NCBI GenBank assembly: GCA_024409235.1
Contig: JAKSUA010000021.1
Location: 1-42,583, forward strand
Reading direction: 5' to 3'
Length of the DNA: 42,583 nt
From: Bacteroidales bacterium
Lineage (GTDB): Bacteria; Bacteroidota; Bacteroidia; Bacteroidales; UBA1715
Shown here one piece after another: positions 8,244 through 17,389 of this stretch. Position numbers and translations under genes: made by a program. The notes below the pieces were generated by a model. It was not told the DNA's origin and did no database searches. It was given only the letters and a program-made list of their open reading frames with translations. The stretch's first letter is position 1. Each line of letters starts with the position of its first letter.

Positions 8244-9454
8244 AAACAGCAGTTTTTACGGCAGATTCAAATGGTGCTTATCCGATACCTGCAGTAAAAG
8301 GTGGGGCTGTTCAGTGTTTGGTGGAGCATTTAATAAAGGAAAACAATCGTCAACAGTTGATAGATATGACGATTGTTTCGTTTTATAATGCAGAGGCCGA
8401 AAGAAAAAGTTTGGAATATCCGAATGTTTCGTTTGTGTGGATTAGAGTTCCGAGTCTAATAAAAAAACTGGATACTTTTGTTTTTTTTATAATAAGAAAA
8501 TTCTTCAAAAAAAAGAAGTCAATATCCTTTAGAACAATTTTTTCATTGTTGTATTTCATTGTAAAAAGTTCCTCGTTATTAAAAAGAAATCATTATGATA
8601 AAATCATAATAGAGAATAACATCCCATTGGCGTGGATAGTGAGATTATCGCAATATACAGGAGAGGTTTTTTATCACTTTCACAATTTACCTCGCACAAA
8701 TGCTTTCTGTAAATCTGTTTTTAACACATGTGAATATTTGTGTGTGAGTGATTTTGTTGCGGATGAAATAAAAAAAGAAAATAGCCCGATTGGTCCTATA
8801 CAGGAAGAGAAAGTATCTGTTTTGAAGAATTGTGTAGATACAGAATTGTTTACTGTTAAGTCGTTTGATGTAAATACAATTAAATGTCGGTATGGTATTC
8901 GGAACGATGAGAAAATAATTTTATATGTGGGGCGTTTGTCGGAAGAAAAAGGTATAGATAAATTATTGGAATCTTTGCGTTATGTAAAATCTAGCAATTA
9001 TAAAGTTTTGATTGTAGGAAGTTTGATTTATGGATTGGCAGAAAAAGATCAATATCAAGAATATATAGAAGCATTGGCTTGTGAGTATAGAGATAGAATT
9101 GTTTTTACTGGGTATATTTCGCAATCCGAACTGCCAGACTTGTATAATAATGCGGATGTAGCAGTATTACCTTCCATATGGCAGGAGCCGGCTGGTTTAA
9201 CAATGGTTGAGGCAATGGCCTGCGGTCTGCCTGTGATTACAACTCAAAGTGGAGGTATTCCGGAATATGTGGCAGATTGTGGATTTGTATTGCCAATAAA
9301 TGTTGATTTGCCTCGAAATATAGCTGAAAAAATAGATTTGTTGTTCTCTGATGCGGAACTGAGAAAAACATTGTCAGAAAAGGCTGTTAAACGTGTAGAG
9401 GAAAACTTTACTACTGAAAAATATTTCGAAAATTTTTGTAATGCAATTTTGTGA
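8240..9454 (+). CDS. GT4 family glycosyltransferase
   Basis: This 404-residue protein has the GT-B fold of family GT4. The N-terminal acceptor half contains a glycine-rich VKGGAVQCLVEHL. The donor half begins at about residue 225 with ILYVGRLSEEKGIDKLLESL and carries the E-x7-E region PSIWQEPAGLTMVEAMACG followed by LPVITTQSGGIPEYV. It would transfer a nucleotide-activated sugar to the growing lipid-linked repeat on the cytoplasmic face. It overlaps the upstream and downstream genes by 4 bases each, so translation is probably coupled. Donor and linkage are unknown. Confidence 0.88.
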   Translation: MKTAVFTADSNGAYPIPAVKGGAVQCLVEHLIKENNRQQLIDMTIVSFYNAEAERKSLEYPNVSFVWIRVPSLIKKLDTFVFFIIRKFFKKKKSISFRTIFSLLYFIVKSSSLLKRNHYDKIIIENNIPLAWIVRLSQYTGEVFYHFHNLPRTNAFCKSVFNTCEYLCVSDFVADEIKKENSPIGPIQEEKVSVLKNCVDTELFTVKSFDVNTIKCRYGIRNDEKIILYVGRLSEEKGIDKLLESLRYVKSSNYKVLIVGSLIYGLAEKDQYQEYIEALACEYRDRIVFTGYISQSELPDLYNNADVAVLPSIWQEPAGLTMVEAMACGLPVITTQSGGIPEYVADCGFVLPINVDLPRNIAEKIDLLFSDAELRKTLSEKAVKRVEENFTTEKYFENFCNAIL

Positions 9455-10023
9455 AACTTAAATTCGTAATAGTAAAATTTTCCATTGTTTTTTTGCTTAG
9501 TTTGTCTGCGTGTTCTAAAAATGCAGACAAAACATTGTATTTCATTGGAGACTCTATTATTGCCCGTTGGGATGTTGCCCGTTTTTTCCCATCGTTTGCT
9601 GTTTCCAACAAGGGAATTTCTGGCGAGGGAATCAGTTACGTTGAAAGCCTTACTCATTTATTCGAGAATCAGATAGTAGTAGTTGAGATTGGAACAAATA
9701 ATATCAAAGGAATAACTGATGTGGATGCTTATTCGGAAAAATATGTGCAGGCAATTCGAGATTTAGATGCAAAAACAGTGTACTTGTTCTCGATACTTCC
9801 ACGGTCGTATTATTCTGATAAAGATGATATTAATGAGAGAATAGAACTATTGAACCAGAAGATAAAGGAAAAAATCATTAATGATAATCATATCATATAT
9901 GTCGATGTATATGATAAATTTTATGAACAAGGAATGAATCCTGAGTATTCATATGATGGCCTTCATTTAAACGAGCATGGATATATGATTTTAAGTGAGG
10001 AACTTAAGAAAATGTTGTTATGA
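9451..10023 (+). CDS. SGNH/GDSL hydrolase lipoprotein
   Basis: This 190-residue protein starts at GTG 9451, overlapping the previous stop. The first 21 residues form a lipoprotein signal peptide ending in the lipobox LSAC. Block I is FIGDSIIARWD with the nucleophile Ser, the Gly block is KGISGEG, the Asn block is IGTNNI, and block V is YDGLHLNEHGY with the catalytic Asp and His. SGNH enzymes of this size are esterases that typically remove acyl or acetyl groups. A lipid-anchored esterase inside a polysaccharide operon that also encodes two acyltransferases suggests trimming or remodelling of O-acyl groups in the periplasm or at the surface. That role is inference. Confidence 0.82.
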   Translation: MKLKFVIVKFSIVFLLSLSACSKNADKTLYFIGDSIIARWDVARFFPSFAVSNKGISGEGISYVESLTHLFENQIVVVEIGTNNIKGITDVDAYSEKYVQAIRDLDAKTVYLFSILPRSYYSDKDDINERIELLNQKIKEKIINDNHIIYVDVYDKFYEQGMNPEYSYDGLHLNEHGYMILSEELKKMLL

Positions 10024-10604
10024 AGAAGTTGGTGTTATTGATTCTATGGGTTCTTTTTTCATTGTTTTCTACAGCTCAAATTGAAATCGGATTGAGAGAT
10101 AATTCTTATGCGAGAATTTCCTATATATCAACCTATAATCTTGGCCTTTGTGTTGAACATAGCATATTTCAGGAGAAAAGGGATTTTCAGTATATTCGAT
10201 TATTAGCAGTTTACAAATTGGAATATAAACAATCTATTGCTCAAGTTATGCCTTTTGGCGGAAGAACATATAGTGGAAGTTTCTGGAACACAGGATTTTT
10301 TATTGATTATTCATATCTCATGTTAGAAAGAATTAGATTTGTGGGGAGATTTAATTGTACCTATGATTCCGGGTTGCATGAATATGTGACATATGGACTA
10401 GGTGGAGAGGTTTTACTCTATGATAAGATATGGGCAACACTTGGCTATGGAACTATTCCTGAATATCGTGAACCAGAAGGAAGATTTCGATGTGGATTAT
10501 TGTTTAAAGAAACTAATTTGAGTGTAAATCCTGTCATTTCATTGCGATTACCTTGGAATGTCAGAAATATTAGATGTTTAGTGTCGATGAATTATGAATT
10601 CTAA
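10020..10604 (+). CDS. Probable outer-membrane beta-barrel protein of unknown function
   Basis: This 194-residue protein has a cleavable signal peptide (MKKLVLLILWVLFSLFSTAQ, cleaved after AQ or just before). The rest alternates hydrophobic and polar residues with many aromatic residues, and the chain ends in MNYEF, a terminal Phe as in BamA-inserted barrels. I do not recognise a family. The length suits an 8- to 10-stranded barrel. It is translationally coupled to the SGNH lipoprotein (4-base overlap) and overlaps the acyltransferase start by 11 bases, so it belongs to the polysaccharide operon. It could help anchor, modify or secrete the glycan, but nothing in the sequence proves this. Confidence 0.65.
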   Translation: MKKLVLLILWVLFSLFSTAQIEIGLRDNSYARISYISTYNLGLCVEHSIFQEKRDFQYIRLLAVYKLEYKQSIAQVMPFGGRTYSGSFWNTGFFIDYSYLMLERIRFVGRFNCTYDSGLHEYVTYGLGGEVLLYDKIWATLGYGTIPEYREPEGRFRCGLLFKETNLSVNPVISLRLPWNVRNIRCLVSMNYEF

Positions 10605-11598
10605 AGAAAGAGAACCGATATATGATAATTTAAAAGGGTTGGGAATAATTCTTGTTATTCTAGGACATATTACAAAGAATTCTGATTTAACAAACTGTAT
10701 ATATGTATTCCACATGCCGCTATTTTTCTTTGTGTCCGGAATGCTGTATCATACAAAAAAAAATTATGTGTTAAATCAGGCAAAGAGTTTGATGCTTCCT
10801 TATCTGTTGTTTTCTATATTTTCATTTGTTTATTGGAGTTTTATTGAATTAAAATTTCGTGAGAAGCGGGCGGGAAGTGATTTGATTGATCAGTTGATAA
10901 ATATTTTTTATCCAATGAATATGCCAGGAGGATATGAATTCAATATAGTTCTATGGTTTTTACCGTGTTTTTTTGTCACAACTGTTTTATACCATTTCTA
11001 TACAACCAAGATTCATTTTGAGCATTCTGATGTTGTTTTATTAGTTTTATCAGTGCTACTGGCAATTTTGGTTAAAGTAAGAATACCTTTTTTTATTTCA
11101 GAAATGTTTTGTGCAATTCCATTTTTTGTTTCTGGAAGATTGTTCTTGAATTTACGACAAGAAGATTTCTTCTCAGAAGATAAATTTAAAAGTCAGAGAT
11201 TTGCTTTAAGTTCTTTTTTATTAATTGCCGTATTCTTTTGGATTGTAAGAAGTGGAATGAAAAGTAATATGCAGAATATGGTATATTCTTATGGGTATTT
11301 GTTGTTCTATTTTTGTGCAGTAGCAGTGATATATTCTTTATATGATTTTTTGCTGGTATTAAGGCGAAGCCGTGTGCTGCAATGGCTTGGGAGAAACTCA
11401 TTGTGTATAATGCTTGTACATGAACCGATAAAAAGAATATTAATAAAATTATATTCAATGATTTTTTCCAGTTCAGTTGATTTTGTTAGAGAATCATTTG
11501 TTCATACCTTTGTAATTTTAGTAATAGTACTTGTTATTTCATCGGCCATTACTTGGGTGGTGAATAGGTATGCAAAATGTTTATTAGGTAAATTTTAA
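10594..11598 (+). CDS. Membrane acyltransferase family 3 (polysaccharide O-acyltransferase)
   Basis: This 334-residue protein has about 10 membrane helices. The N-terminal YDNLKGLGIILVILGHI and YVFHMPLFFFVSGMLY are the conserved opening of the acyltransferase 3 family (OafA/NodX/ExoZ type), with the essential His in ILGH and another in FHMP. These proteins move acetyl or other acyl groups from the cytoplasm onto sugars in the periplasm. Here it probably decorates the repeat unit and may be functionally paired with the SGNH esterase two genes upstream. The start overlaps the barrel gene by 11 bases; the stop shares a base with the next start (TAATG). Confidence 0.87.
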   Translation: MNSKEREPIYDNLKGLGIILVILGHITKNSDLTNCIYVFHMPLFFFVSGMLYHTKKNYVLNQAKSLMLPYLLFSIFSFVYWSFIELKFREKRAGSDLIDQLINIFYPMNMPGGYEFNIVLWFLPCFFVTTVLYHFYTTKIHFEHSDVVLLVLSVLLAILVKVRIPFFISEMFCAIPFFVSGRLFLNLRQEDFFSEDKFKSQRFALSSFLLIAVFFWIVRSGMKSNMQNMVYSYGYLLFYFCAVAVIYSLYDFLLVLRRSRVLQWLGRNSLCIMLVHEPIKRILIKLYSMIFSSSVDFVRESFVHTFVILVIVLVISSAITWVVNRYAKCLLGKF

Positions 11599-12713
11599 TG
11601 AGCAAAATTCTTCACATATCTCAGGCTGACGGTGGTGTGGCGGTTTATTTGCAGATGTTGTTGAAACATCTTAATAAAGATTCCGTTTCAAACTCGTTAA
11701 TATGTGCTCAGCAGTTTGTGTCAGAGGATTTTAAACCTTTGGTAGAAAAATTCTATCAAATTGAAATGACTCGTGAAATATCTCCTGTTAAGGATTGTAA
11801 GGCTATTCTTAGATTGAGGAGGCTAATAAAAGAGATTAATCCTGACGTTGTTTATTGTCATAGTAGTAAGGCTGGTGCATTAGGTCGAATAGCAGTTTTT
11901 GGACTAGGGAAAAAGATTGTTTATAATGCTCATGGATGGGCATTTAACATGAAATGTTCGAAATCAGAAATTTTGCTGTACAAGTGGGTAGAAAAAATAT
12001 TGGCCTGGTTTACCGATTCAATTGTTTGTATTTCTGATTTTGAAAAACTGTCCGCATTGAAAAATGGTGTGGGGAGTGAAAAAAAATTGCAGGTAATATA
12101 TAATGGTGTTGATGTACGTCAGATAGAATTAAATATAGAGAAATCGTTACTTACGCGTGATTCATTGCAGATTCCTCGGGATGCATTTGTTGTTGGTATG
12201 GTTGGACGGATTTCCAAGCAAAAAGCACCGGATTCATTTGTCAAGATGGCAAAAAAGGTAAAGGATTCTATTCCCAATGCATATTTCATGATTGTTGGTG
12301 ATGGTGATGAAAGAAAAGAAATAGAAAGTCTTATACAAGAAAACAATTTACAATCTTCTTTTTATATAACAGGATGGGTTTCGAATCCAAATGAGTATCT
12401 GGCCTTGCTTGATGTAGGTGTATTACTTTCTCGTTGGGAAGGTTTTGGATATGCATTAGTTGAGTATATGGCTGCAAAGAAACCTGTTGTTGCAACGAAA
12501 GTTGATGCAATTCCTAATTTGATAGAGCATGGAGAAAATGGTCTGCTGGTTGAGGTCGAGGATTATGATTCAGCTGCAGAGCAGGTAATAAAATTATTTT
12601 CCGATTCAGAATTATGTGATAAGTTGAAAGAAAATGGCTATATTTCTGCTTCGGAACGTTTTACAATAGAACGTGTTGCTAGAGAACACGAAAAACTGTT
12701 TTTGAGTTTATGA
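11598..12713 (+). CDS. GT4 family glycosyltransferase (second)
   Basis: This 371-residue GT-B protein begins KILHISQADGGVAVYLQMLL, typical of capsule GT4 enzymes with the GG acceptor loop. It continues with VVYCHSSKAGALGRI and YNAHGWAF, and has the donor half VVGMVGRISKQKAPDSFVKM at about residue 200. The E-x7-E zone is LSRWEGFGYALVEYMAAKKP followed by VVATKVDAIPNLI. Similar proteins in other loci are transferases of hexose, HexNAc or fucose residues, but specificity cannot be assigned. It is coupled to the galactopyranose mutase gene by a 4-base overlap. Confidence 0.88.
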   Translation: MSKILHISQADGGVAVYLQMLLKHLNKDSVSNSLICAQQFVSEDFKPLVEKFYQIEMTREISPVKDCKAILRLRRLIKEINPDVVYCHSSKAGALGRIAVFGLGKKIVYNAHGWAFNMKCSKSEILLYKWVEKILAWFTDSIVCISDFEKLSALKNGVGSEKKLQVIYNGVDVRQIELNIEKSLLTRDSLQIPRDAFVVGMVGRISKQKAPDSFVKMAKKVKDSIPNAYFMIVGDGDERKEIESLIQENNLQSSFYITGWVSNPNEYLALLDVGVLLSRWEGFGYALVEYMAAKKPVVATKVDAIPNLIEHGENGLLVEVEDYDSAAEQVIKLFSDSELCDKLKENGYISASERFTIERVAREHEKLFLSL

Positions 12714-13825
12714 AAAAGTTTGATTATCTTATAGTTGGCTCTGGATTGTTCGGAGCAACATTTGCATATAAAGCAAAACAAGCAGGGAAAAAATGTCTGG
12801 TAATAGACAAACGTTCTCATCTTGGTGGAAATATTTATTGCGAAAATATTGAGGGAATCAATGTTCATAAATATGGAGCTCATATTTTTCACACTTCCAA
12901 TAAGACGGTTTGGGATTTTGTAAATTCAATTGTGGAGTTTAACAGATATACTAATAGCCCTGTTGCAAATTATAAGGGGAAATTGTACAATCTTCCGTTC
13001 AATATGAACACATTTTATCAGATGTGGGGAGTAACAACTCCGAAACAGGCGGAAGCAAAAATTGAGGAACAGAAAGCAGAAGCATTACTGCATCAAAATG
13101 GCCGTGAGCCTCAGAATCTTGAGGAACAGGCATTGTTGTTGGTAGGAAAAGATATTTATGAGAAGTTGATAAAAGGTTATACTGAAAAACAGTGGGGACG
13201 TGACTGTAAAGATCTTCCTGCATTTATAATCCGTCGTTTGCCAGTTCGTTTTGTATATGATAATAATTACTTCAATGATAAATATCAGGGAATACCTATT
13301 GGAGGTTATAATAAATTGATTGAAGGTTTGTTATCTGGAGTGGAAACAAAGACAAACGTTGATTTTTTTGAAGACAAGACATTTTGGTTGGAACAAGCAG
13401 ACAAGATTGTTTTTACAGGAAAAATTGATGAATACTTTGATTACAAATTAGGTAAGTTGGAGTATAGAACAGTTCGTTTTGAGGAGGAAATTATCTGTGT
13501 GCCAAATTATCAGGGAAATGCCGTTGTGAATTATACAGAACGCGAGGTTCCCTATACACGTTGTATAGAGCATAAACATTTTGAGATGTTTGGAAATGAT
13601 GTGTACTCTTGTCCTAAAACGGTGATTTCTAAAGAATTTTCAACTGAATGGAAGCCTGGTATGGAACCATATTATCCAGTTAATGACGAAAAAAATTCTG
13701 CTTTATACGAAAAATACAAAAGCTTGGCGGAAAAAGAAACTAATGTTATTTTTGGTGGACGTTTAGCAGAATATAAATACTACGATATGGCTCCGATTGT
13801 AGAAAAAGTGCTTGGCATGTTTTAA
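12710..13825 (+). CDS. glf: UDP-galactopyranose mutase
   Basis: This 371-residue flavoenzyme interconverts UDP-galactopyranose and UDP-galactofuranose in the cytoplasm. The FAD-binding motif is IVGSGLFGATFA (Gly10, Gly12, Gly15), followed by VIDKRSHLGGNIYCE and YGAHIFHT, which are diagnostic for bacterial Glf. Active-site zones NLPFNMNTF, GYTEKQWG and IPIGGYNKLIEGLL are also present, and the length is normal. Its presence strongly implies galactofuranose in the polysaccharide, because bacteria have no other common use for this product. It is followed by a 16-base gap before gmd. Confidence 0.95.
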   Translation: MKKFDYLIVGSGLFGATFAYKAKQAGKKCLVIDKRSHLGGNIYCENIEGINVHKYGAHIFHTSNKTVWDFVNSIVEFNRYTNSPVANYKGKLYNLPFNMNTFYQMWGVTTPKQAEAKIEEQKAEALLHQNGREPQNLEEQALLLVGKDIYEKLIKGYTEKQWGRDCKDLPAFIIRRLPVRFVYDNNYFNDKYQGIPIGGYNKLIEGLLSGVETKTNVDFFEDKTFWLEQADKIVFTGKIDEYFDYKLGKLEYRTVRFEEEIICVPNYQGNAVVNYTEREVPYTRCIEHKHFEMFGNDVYSCPKTVISKEFSTEWKPGMEPYYPVNDEKNSALYEKYKSLAEKETNVIFGGRLAEYKYYDMAPIVEKVLGMF

Positions 13826-13841
13826 CTTTATAAATTAGCAA

Positions 13842-14936
13842 ATGATGAAACGCGCTTTAATAACAGGTATTACAGGTCAGGACGGGTCATATTTGAGTGA
13901 ATTTCTTCTTGAGAAGGGATATGAAGTTCATGGTATCATCAGAAGAAGCTCTGTAGATTTTCGGGAAAGGATTTCACATTTAGAGGGAAAAACAAATTTT
14001 CATTTACATTATGCAGATTTGTGTGACTCAATGTCGATAGTGAAAGTCGTGGCTCTTGTGAAACCTGATGAATTTTATAATCTAGCTGCACAAAGTCATG
14101 TTCAGGTTTCATTTGATTCTCCTGAATATACTGCAGATGTGGATGCAATAGGTGCTCTTCGCGTGCTTGAAGCCGTTAGAATTTGTGGTCTGGAACACTC
14201 TTGCCGTATTTATCAGGCATCGTCATCGGAATTATATGGAAAGGCAGAACAGTTTCCTCAAAATGAGAGTACGCCTTTTCATCCCTATTCGCCTTACGCT
14301 GTGGCAAAACTATATGGTTTTTGGATTGTAAAGGAATATCGTGAGGCTTACAATATGTTCTGTTGCTCAGGAATATTGTTTAATCATGAGAGTGAACGTC
14401 GTGGCGAAACATTTGTAACCAGAAAAATTACATTGGCTGCAGCACGAATATCTCAGGGATTGCAGGATTGTTTGTATTTAGGAAATCTTTCTAGCAGGCG
14501 TGATTGGGGATATGCAAAGGATTATGTGGAATGTATGTGGCTGATGTTGCAGCAGGAGAAACCAGAGGATTTTGTGATAGCAACAGGTGTTCAACATTCC
14601 GTACGTGAATTCTGTTATCATGCATTTAAACAGGTTGGTATCGAGCTGGAATTTCAGGGTGAAGGATTGGAGGAAATTGGTGTGAATGTGCAAAATGGAG
14701 AGGTTGTTGTAAGGGTTTCCTCAGAATTTTATCGGCCTACGGACGTAGTGAATCTGTGTGGTGATTCATCAAAGGCAAAAGCATTGTTAGGTTGGAATCC
14801 TTCGGAAAAAACAAGCTTCGAAGATTTGATTAAGCGTATGGTCGCATCGGATTTGGAGAAGATTAAGAATGAAAAAAATTGCTATACTGCGAAAACAAAT
14901 TTGGTGGAATATCTTGAAAAAGGTATTGTGAAATAA
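13842..14936 (+). CDS. gmd: GDP-mannose 4,6-dehydratase
   Basis: This 364-residue short-chain dehydrogenase has the NADP-binding [20 protein letters not shown] (residues 8-27), the RRSS segment, the catalytic YSPYAVAK (Tyr-x3-Lys) and [17 protein letters not shown], all highly specific to Gmd. It makes GDP-4-keto-6-deoxymannose, the precursor of GDP-L-fucose. The start could be either of two adjacent ATG codons. Base composition is visibly less AT-rich than the flippase end of the operon, suggesting that sugar-nucleotide genes are a more conserved flank. Its stop shares a base with the fcl start. Confidence 0.96.
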   Translation: MMKRALITGITGQDGSYLSEFLLEKGYEVHGIIRRSSVDFRERISHLEGKTNFHLHYADLCDSMSIVKVVALVKPDEFYNLAAQSHVQVSFDSPEYTADVDAIGALRVLEAVRICGLEHSCRIYQASSSELYGKAEQFPQNESTPFHPYSPYAVAKLYGFWIVKEYREAYNMFCCSGILFNHESERRGETFVTRKITLAAARISQGLQDCLYLGNLSSRRDWGYAKDYVECMWLMLQQEKPEDFVIATGVQHSVREFCYHAFKQVGIELEFQGEGLEEIGVNVQNGEVVVRVSSEFYRPTDVVNLCGDSSKAKALLGWNPSEKTSFEDLIKRMVASDLEKIKNEKNCYTAKTNLVEYLEKGIVK

Positions 14937-15877
14937 TGGATTTTAGTAGTAAGATATATGTTGCGGGGCATTGTGGAATGGTTGGTTCTGCAATTGTACG
15001 CGAACTACAAAAACAGGGCTATGGCAATATTATAACAAGAACGCATAAAGAACTTGATTTATGCCGCCAGAATCAGGTGGAGGATTTTTTTCGTAAAGAA
15101 CGGCCGGAATATGTGTTTTTAGCAGCCGCAAAGGTTGGGGGAATTGTTGCAAATCAGTCTGCATTAGCTGATTTTATGTACGATAATATGATTCTTGAAA
15201 TGAATGTAATTCATTCTGCGTGGAAAAATGGCTGTAAAAAACTTGAGTTCTTAGGCTCCAGTTGTATTTATCCAAGAATGGCTCCACAACCAATGCAGGA
15301 AAGTTGCTTGTTGACTTCTGAGTTGGAGAAGACAAATGAAGCGTATGCTTTGGCTAAAATTTCAGGATTAAAATATTGCGAATATCTGAATAAACAATAC
15401 GGTACAGATTATATCTCTGTTATGCCTACAAATCTGTATGGACCGAATGATAATTATCATCCCGAGCATTCTCATGTGTTACCCGCATTGATTAGACGTT
15501 TTCACGAAGCAAAGATTTCAAATTTATCAACGGTGACGTGTTGGGGCGATGGTTCACCACTTCGCGAATTTTTGTATGTTGATGATCTTGCAAATCTGTG
15601 CGTATTTCTTATGAATAATTATTCTGGAAATGAAATCGTAAATGCAGGAACAGGAAAAGAAATTTCTATAAAAGATTTAACAGAATTGGTGGCGAAGATT
15701 GTTGGATATCATGGAAATATTGAATGGGACAAAACTCGTCCAAATGGAACACCACGAAAACTATTGGATATTTCTAAAACAGAGAGTATGGGATGGAAAT
15801 ATAAAGTTGAATTGGAGGAAGGAATTGCTCTGGCGTATGAGGATTTTCTAAAAAATCCTAAACGTGTGGAACGATAA
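14936..15877 (+). CDS. fcl: GDP-L-fucose synthase
   Basis: This 313-residue epimerase-reductase has the NADP motif VAGHCGMVGSAIVREL (Gly11, Gly14, Gly17), FLAAAKVGGIVAN, the catalytic Cys in GSSCIYP, YALAKISGLKYCEYLNKQYG with the catalytic Tyr and Lys, and MPTNLYGPNDNY. It converts the Gmd product to GDP-L-fucose. It is the last gene of the polysaccharide operon, directly upstream of the terminator hairpin. Because Gmd and Fcl are a complete two-step pair, fucose (possibly acylated) is expected in the glycan. Confidence 0.96.
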   Translation: MDFSSKIYVAGHCGMVGSAIVRELQKQGYGNIITRTHKELDLCRQNQVEDFFRKERPEYVFLAAAKVGGIVANQSALADFMYDNMILEMNVIHSAWKNGCKKLEFLGSSCIYPRMAPQPMQESCLLTSELEKTNEAYALAKISGLKYCEYLNKQYGTDYISVMPTNLYGPNDNYHPEHSHVLPALIRRFHEAKISNLSTVTCWGDGSPLREFLYVDDLANLCVFLMNNYSGNEIVNAGTGKEISIKDLTELVAKIVGYHGNIEWDKTRPNGTPRKLLDISKTESMGWKYKVELEEGIALAYEDFLKNPKRVER

Positions 15878-15931
15878 AAATTGATTCTTAGAATGTGATT
15901 TCGCTAGGATTTGAATCTAGGTTTCTCGGGA

Positions 15932-15970
15932 TTAAAAAAGGGCATATCATTTTGATATGCCCTTTTTTAA
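15932..15970. terminator. Bidirectional intrinsic terminator between fcl and purB
   Basis: This is a perfect 18-base-pair inverted repeat: core GGGCATATCA (40-49 of this block), loop TTT, TGATATGCCC, flanked by A6 on the left and T6 on the right. Read on either strand it gives a GC-containing stem followed by a U tract, so it can end both the polysaccharide operon (plus) and purB (minus), which converge here. Confidence 0.9.
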
Positions 15971-15985
15971 TGAGTAAATCATTAA

Positions 15986-17326
15986 TTACATTCCTGTATA
16001 ATTAAATGGAGTAATCTGTCTTAATTCTGCTTTAACGTCTTCGTTAACATTCAATGTTTCAATGAAATTGTGAATAGATGTTTCATTGATTACATCGTTT
16101 GTACGTGTTAATTCTTTTAATGTTTCGTATGGTTTTGGATAACCTTCACGGCGAAGGATTGTTTGGATTGCTTCTGCTACAACAGCCCAGTTTGCTTCAA
16201 GATCTGCGTGAATTGCAGTTTCGTTTACGAAAATTTTTCCTAAACCTTTTTTCAATGAAGCAAGTGCAATAAGAATGTGTCCGTAAGGAACGCCAACATT
16301 ACGAAGAACTGTTGAGTCTGTTAAGTCACGTTGTAGGCGTGAAATAGGAAGTTTTGCAGCTAAGTGCTCAAACACAGCGTTTGCAATTCCTAGGTTTCCT
16401 TCAGCATTTTCAAAATCTATAGGATTTACTTTGTGAGGCATTGCAGAAGAACCAACTTCATTCTTTTGAATACGTTGTTTGAAGTAACCCATTGAGATAT
16501 ACTGCCAAACATCTTTACATAAATCCATTAAGATTGTGTTGATGCGTTTTGAAGCGTCAAACAATGCTGCAAGATTATCATAATGTTCGATTTGTGTTGT
16601 TGGAAATGAACGCTCTAAACCAAGAGAATTTTTAACAAAATCATTTCCGAAAACTTGCCAGTCTTTATTTGGATATGCTACATGGTGAGCATTGAAATTT
16701 CCTGTTGCGCCACCAAATTTTGCAGAGTAAGGAACTGCTTTTAATTGTTTCATTTGAGCATTCAAACGGGAAACAAAAACATTGATTTCTTTTCCCAAAC
16801 GTGTTGGAGAAGCAGGTTGACCATGTGTTTTGGCAAGCATTGGAATATCTTTCCATTCGTCAGCCATAGCTGTCAGTGTATCAATGATTTCCTGTAGCAT
16901 AGGAATAACTACGTCGTTCATGGCTTCTTTAAGAGAAAGTGGAACAGAAGTGTTATTAATGTCTTGCGATGTTAATCCAAAGTGAATGAACTCTTTGTAT
17001 TCCTGTAGGCCAAGTTTGTCAAACTGGTCTTTTATGAAATATTCAACGGCTTTCACATCGTGATTTGTAATTTTTTCGGTTTCTTTAATCTGTGTAGCGT
17101 CGGCTTCAGTAAAGTTTCTGTATATATCACGAAGTTTTTCAAATATCTGAGAATCTACTGTTTTCAACTGAGGAACTTCTTTGCAAAGAGCAATGAAGTA
17201 TTCGATTTCAACACGAACTCGGTAGTTGATAAGGGCATATTCTGAGAAATATTTGCCCAAAACTTCCGTTTTGCTTCTATATCGTCCGTCAATAGGAGAT
17301 ACAGCCGTTAAAGAGTTTAAAGTCAT
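15986..17326 (-). CDS. purB: Adenylosuccinate lyase
   Basis: This 446-residue enzyme of purine synthesis splits SAICAR and adenylosuccinate, releasing fumarate. The start MTLNSLTAVSPIDGRYRSKT, the KTHGQPASPTRLGKE block, TQIEHYDNLAALFDA, the signature GSSAMPHKVNPIDFENAEGN and ISRLQRDLTDSTVLRN are those of the E. coli-type PurB, which is of similar length (456). I start at ATG 17326, because upstream in-frame codons only extend into a TTG at 17350 that lies within a TATTTTTG promoter-like box. It is a monocistronic-looking housekeeping gene convergent with fcl. Confidence 0.96.
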   Translation of the reverse strand: MTLNSLTAVSPIDGRYRSKTEVLGKYFSEYALINYRVRVEIEYFIALCKEVPQLKTVDSQIFEKLRDIYRNFTEADATQIKETEKITNHDVKAVEYFIKDQFDKLGLQEYKEFIHFGLTSQDINNTSVPLSLKEAMNDVVIPMLQEIIDTLTAMADEWKDIPMLAKTHGQPASPTRLGKEINVFVSRLNAQMKQLKAVPYSAKFGGATGNFNAHHVAYPNKDWQVFGNDFVKNSLGLERSFPTTQIEHYDNLAALFDASKRINTILMDLCKDVWQYISMGYFKQRIQKNEVGSSAMPHKVNPIDFENAEGNLGIANAVFEHLAAKLPISRLQRDLTDSTVLRNVGVPYGHILIALASLKKGLGKIFVNETAIHADLEANWAVVAEAIQTILRREGYPKPYETLKELTRTNDVINETSIHNFIETLNVNEDVKAELRQITPFNYTGM

Positions 17327-17347
17327 ATCAATTAATTTTTTACGCGG

Positions 17348-17355
17348 CAAAAATA
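17348..17355 (-). promoter_or_regulatory. Possible -7 element of purB
   Basis: The minus strand reads TATTTTTG 22 bases upstream of the purB ATG, fitting TAnnTTTG and a short leader. No clear TTG is seen at -33. Confidence 0.4.
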
Positions 17356-17389
17356 TAAATAAATCTCGTTAAAAGGTTTCTGTTAATAA

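Noticed and set aside
15902..15930. tRNA-like fragment on the minus strand (T-arm-like ATTCAAATC)
   Set aside because: Only a four-pair palindromic CTAG stem flanks it; there is no acceptor partner, anticodon arm or CCA end, so it is probably chance or at most a degraded remnant.
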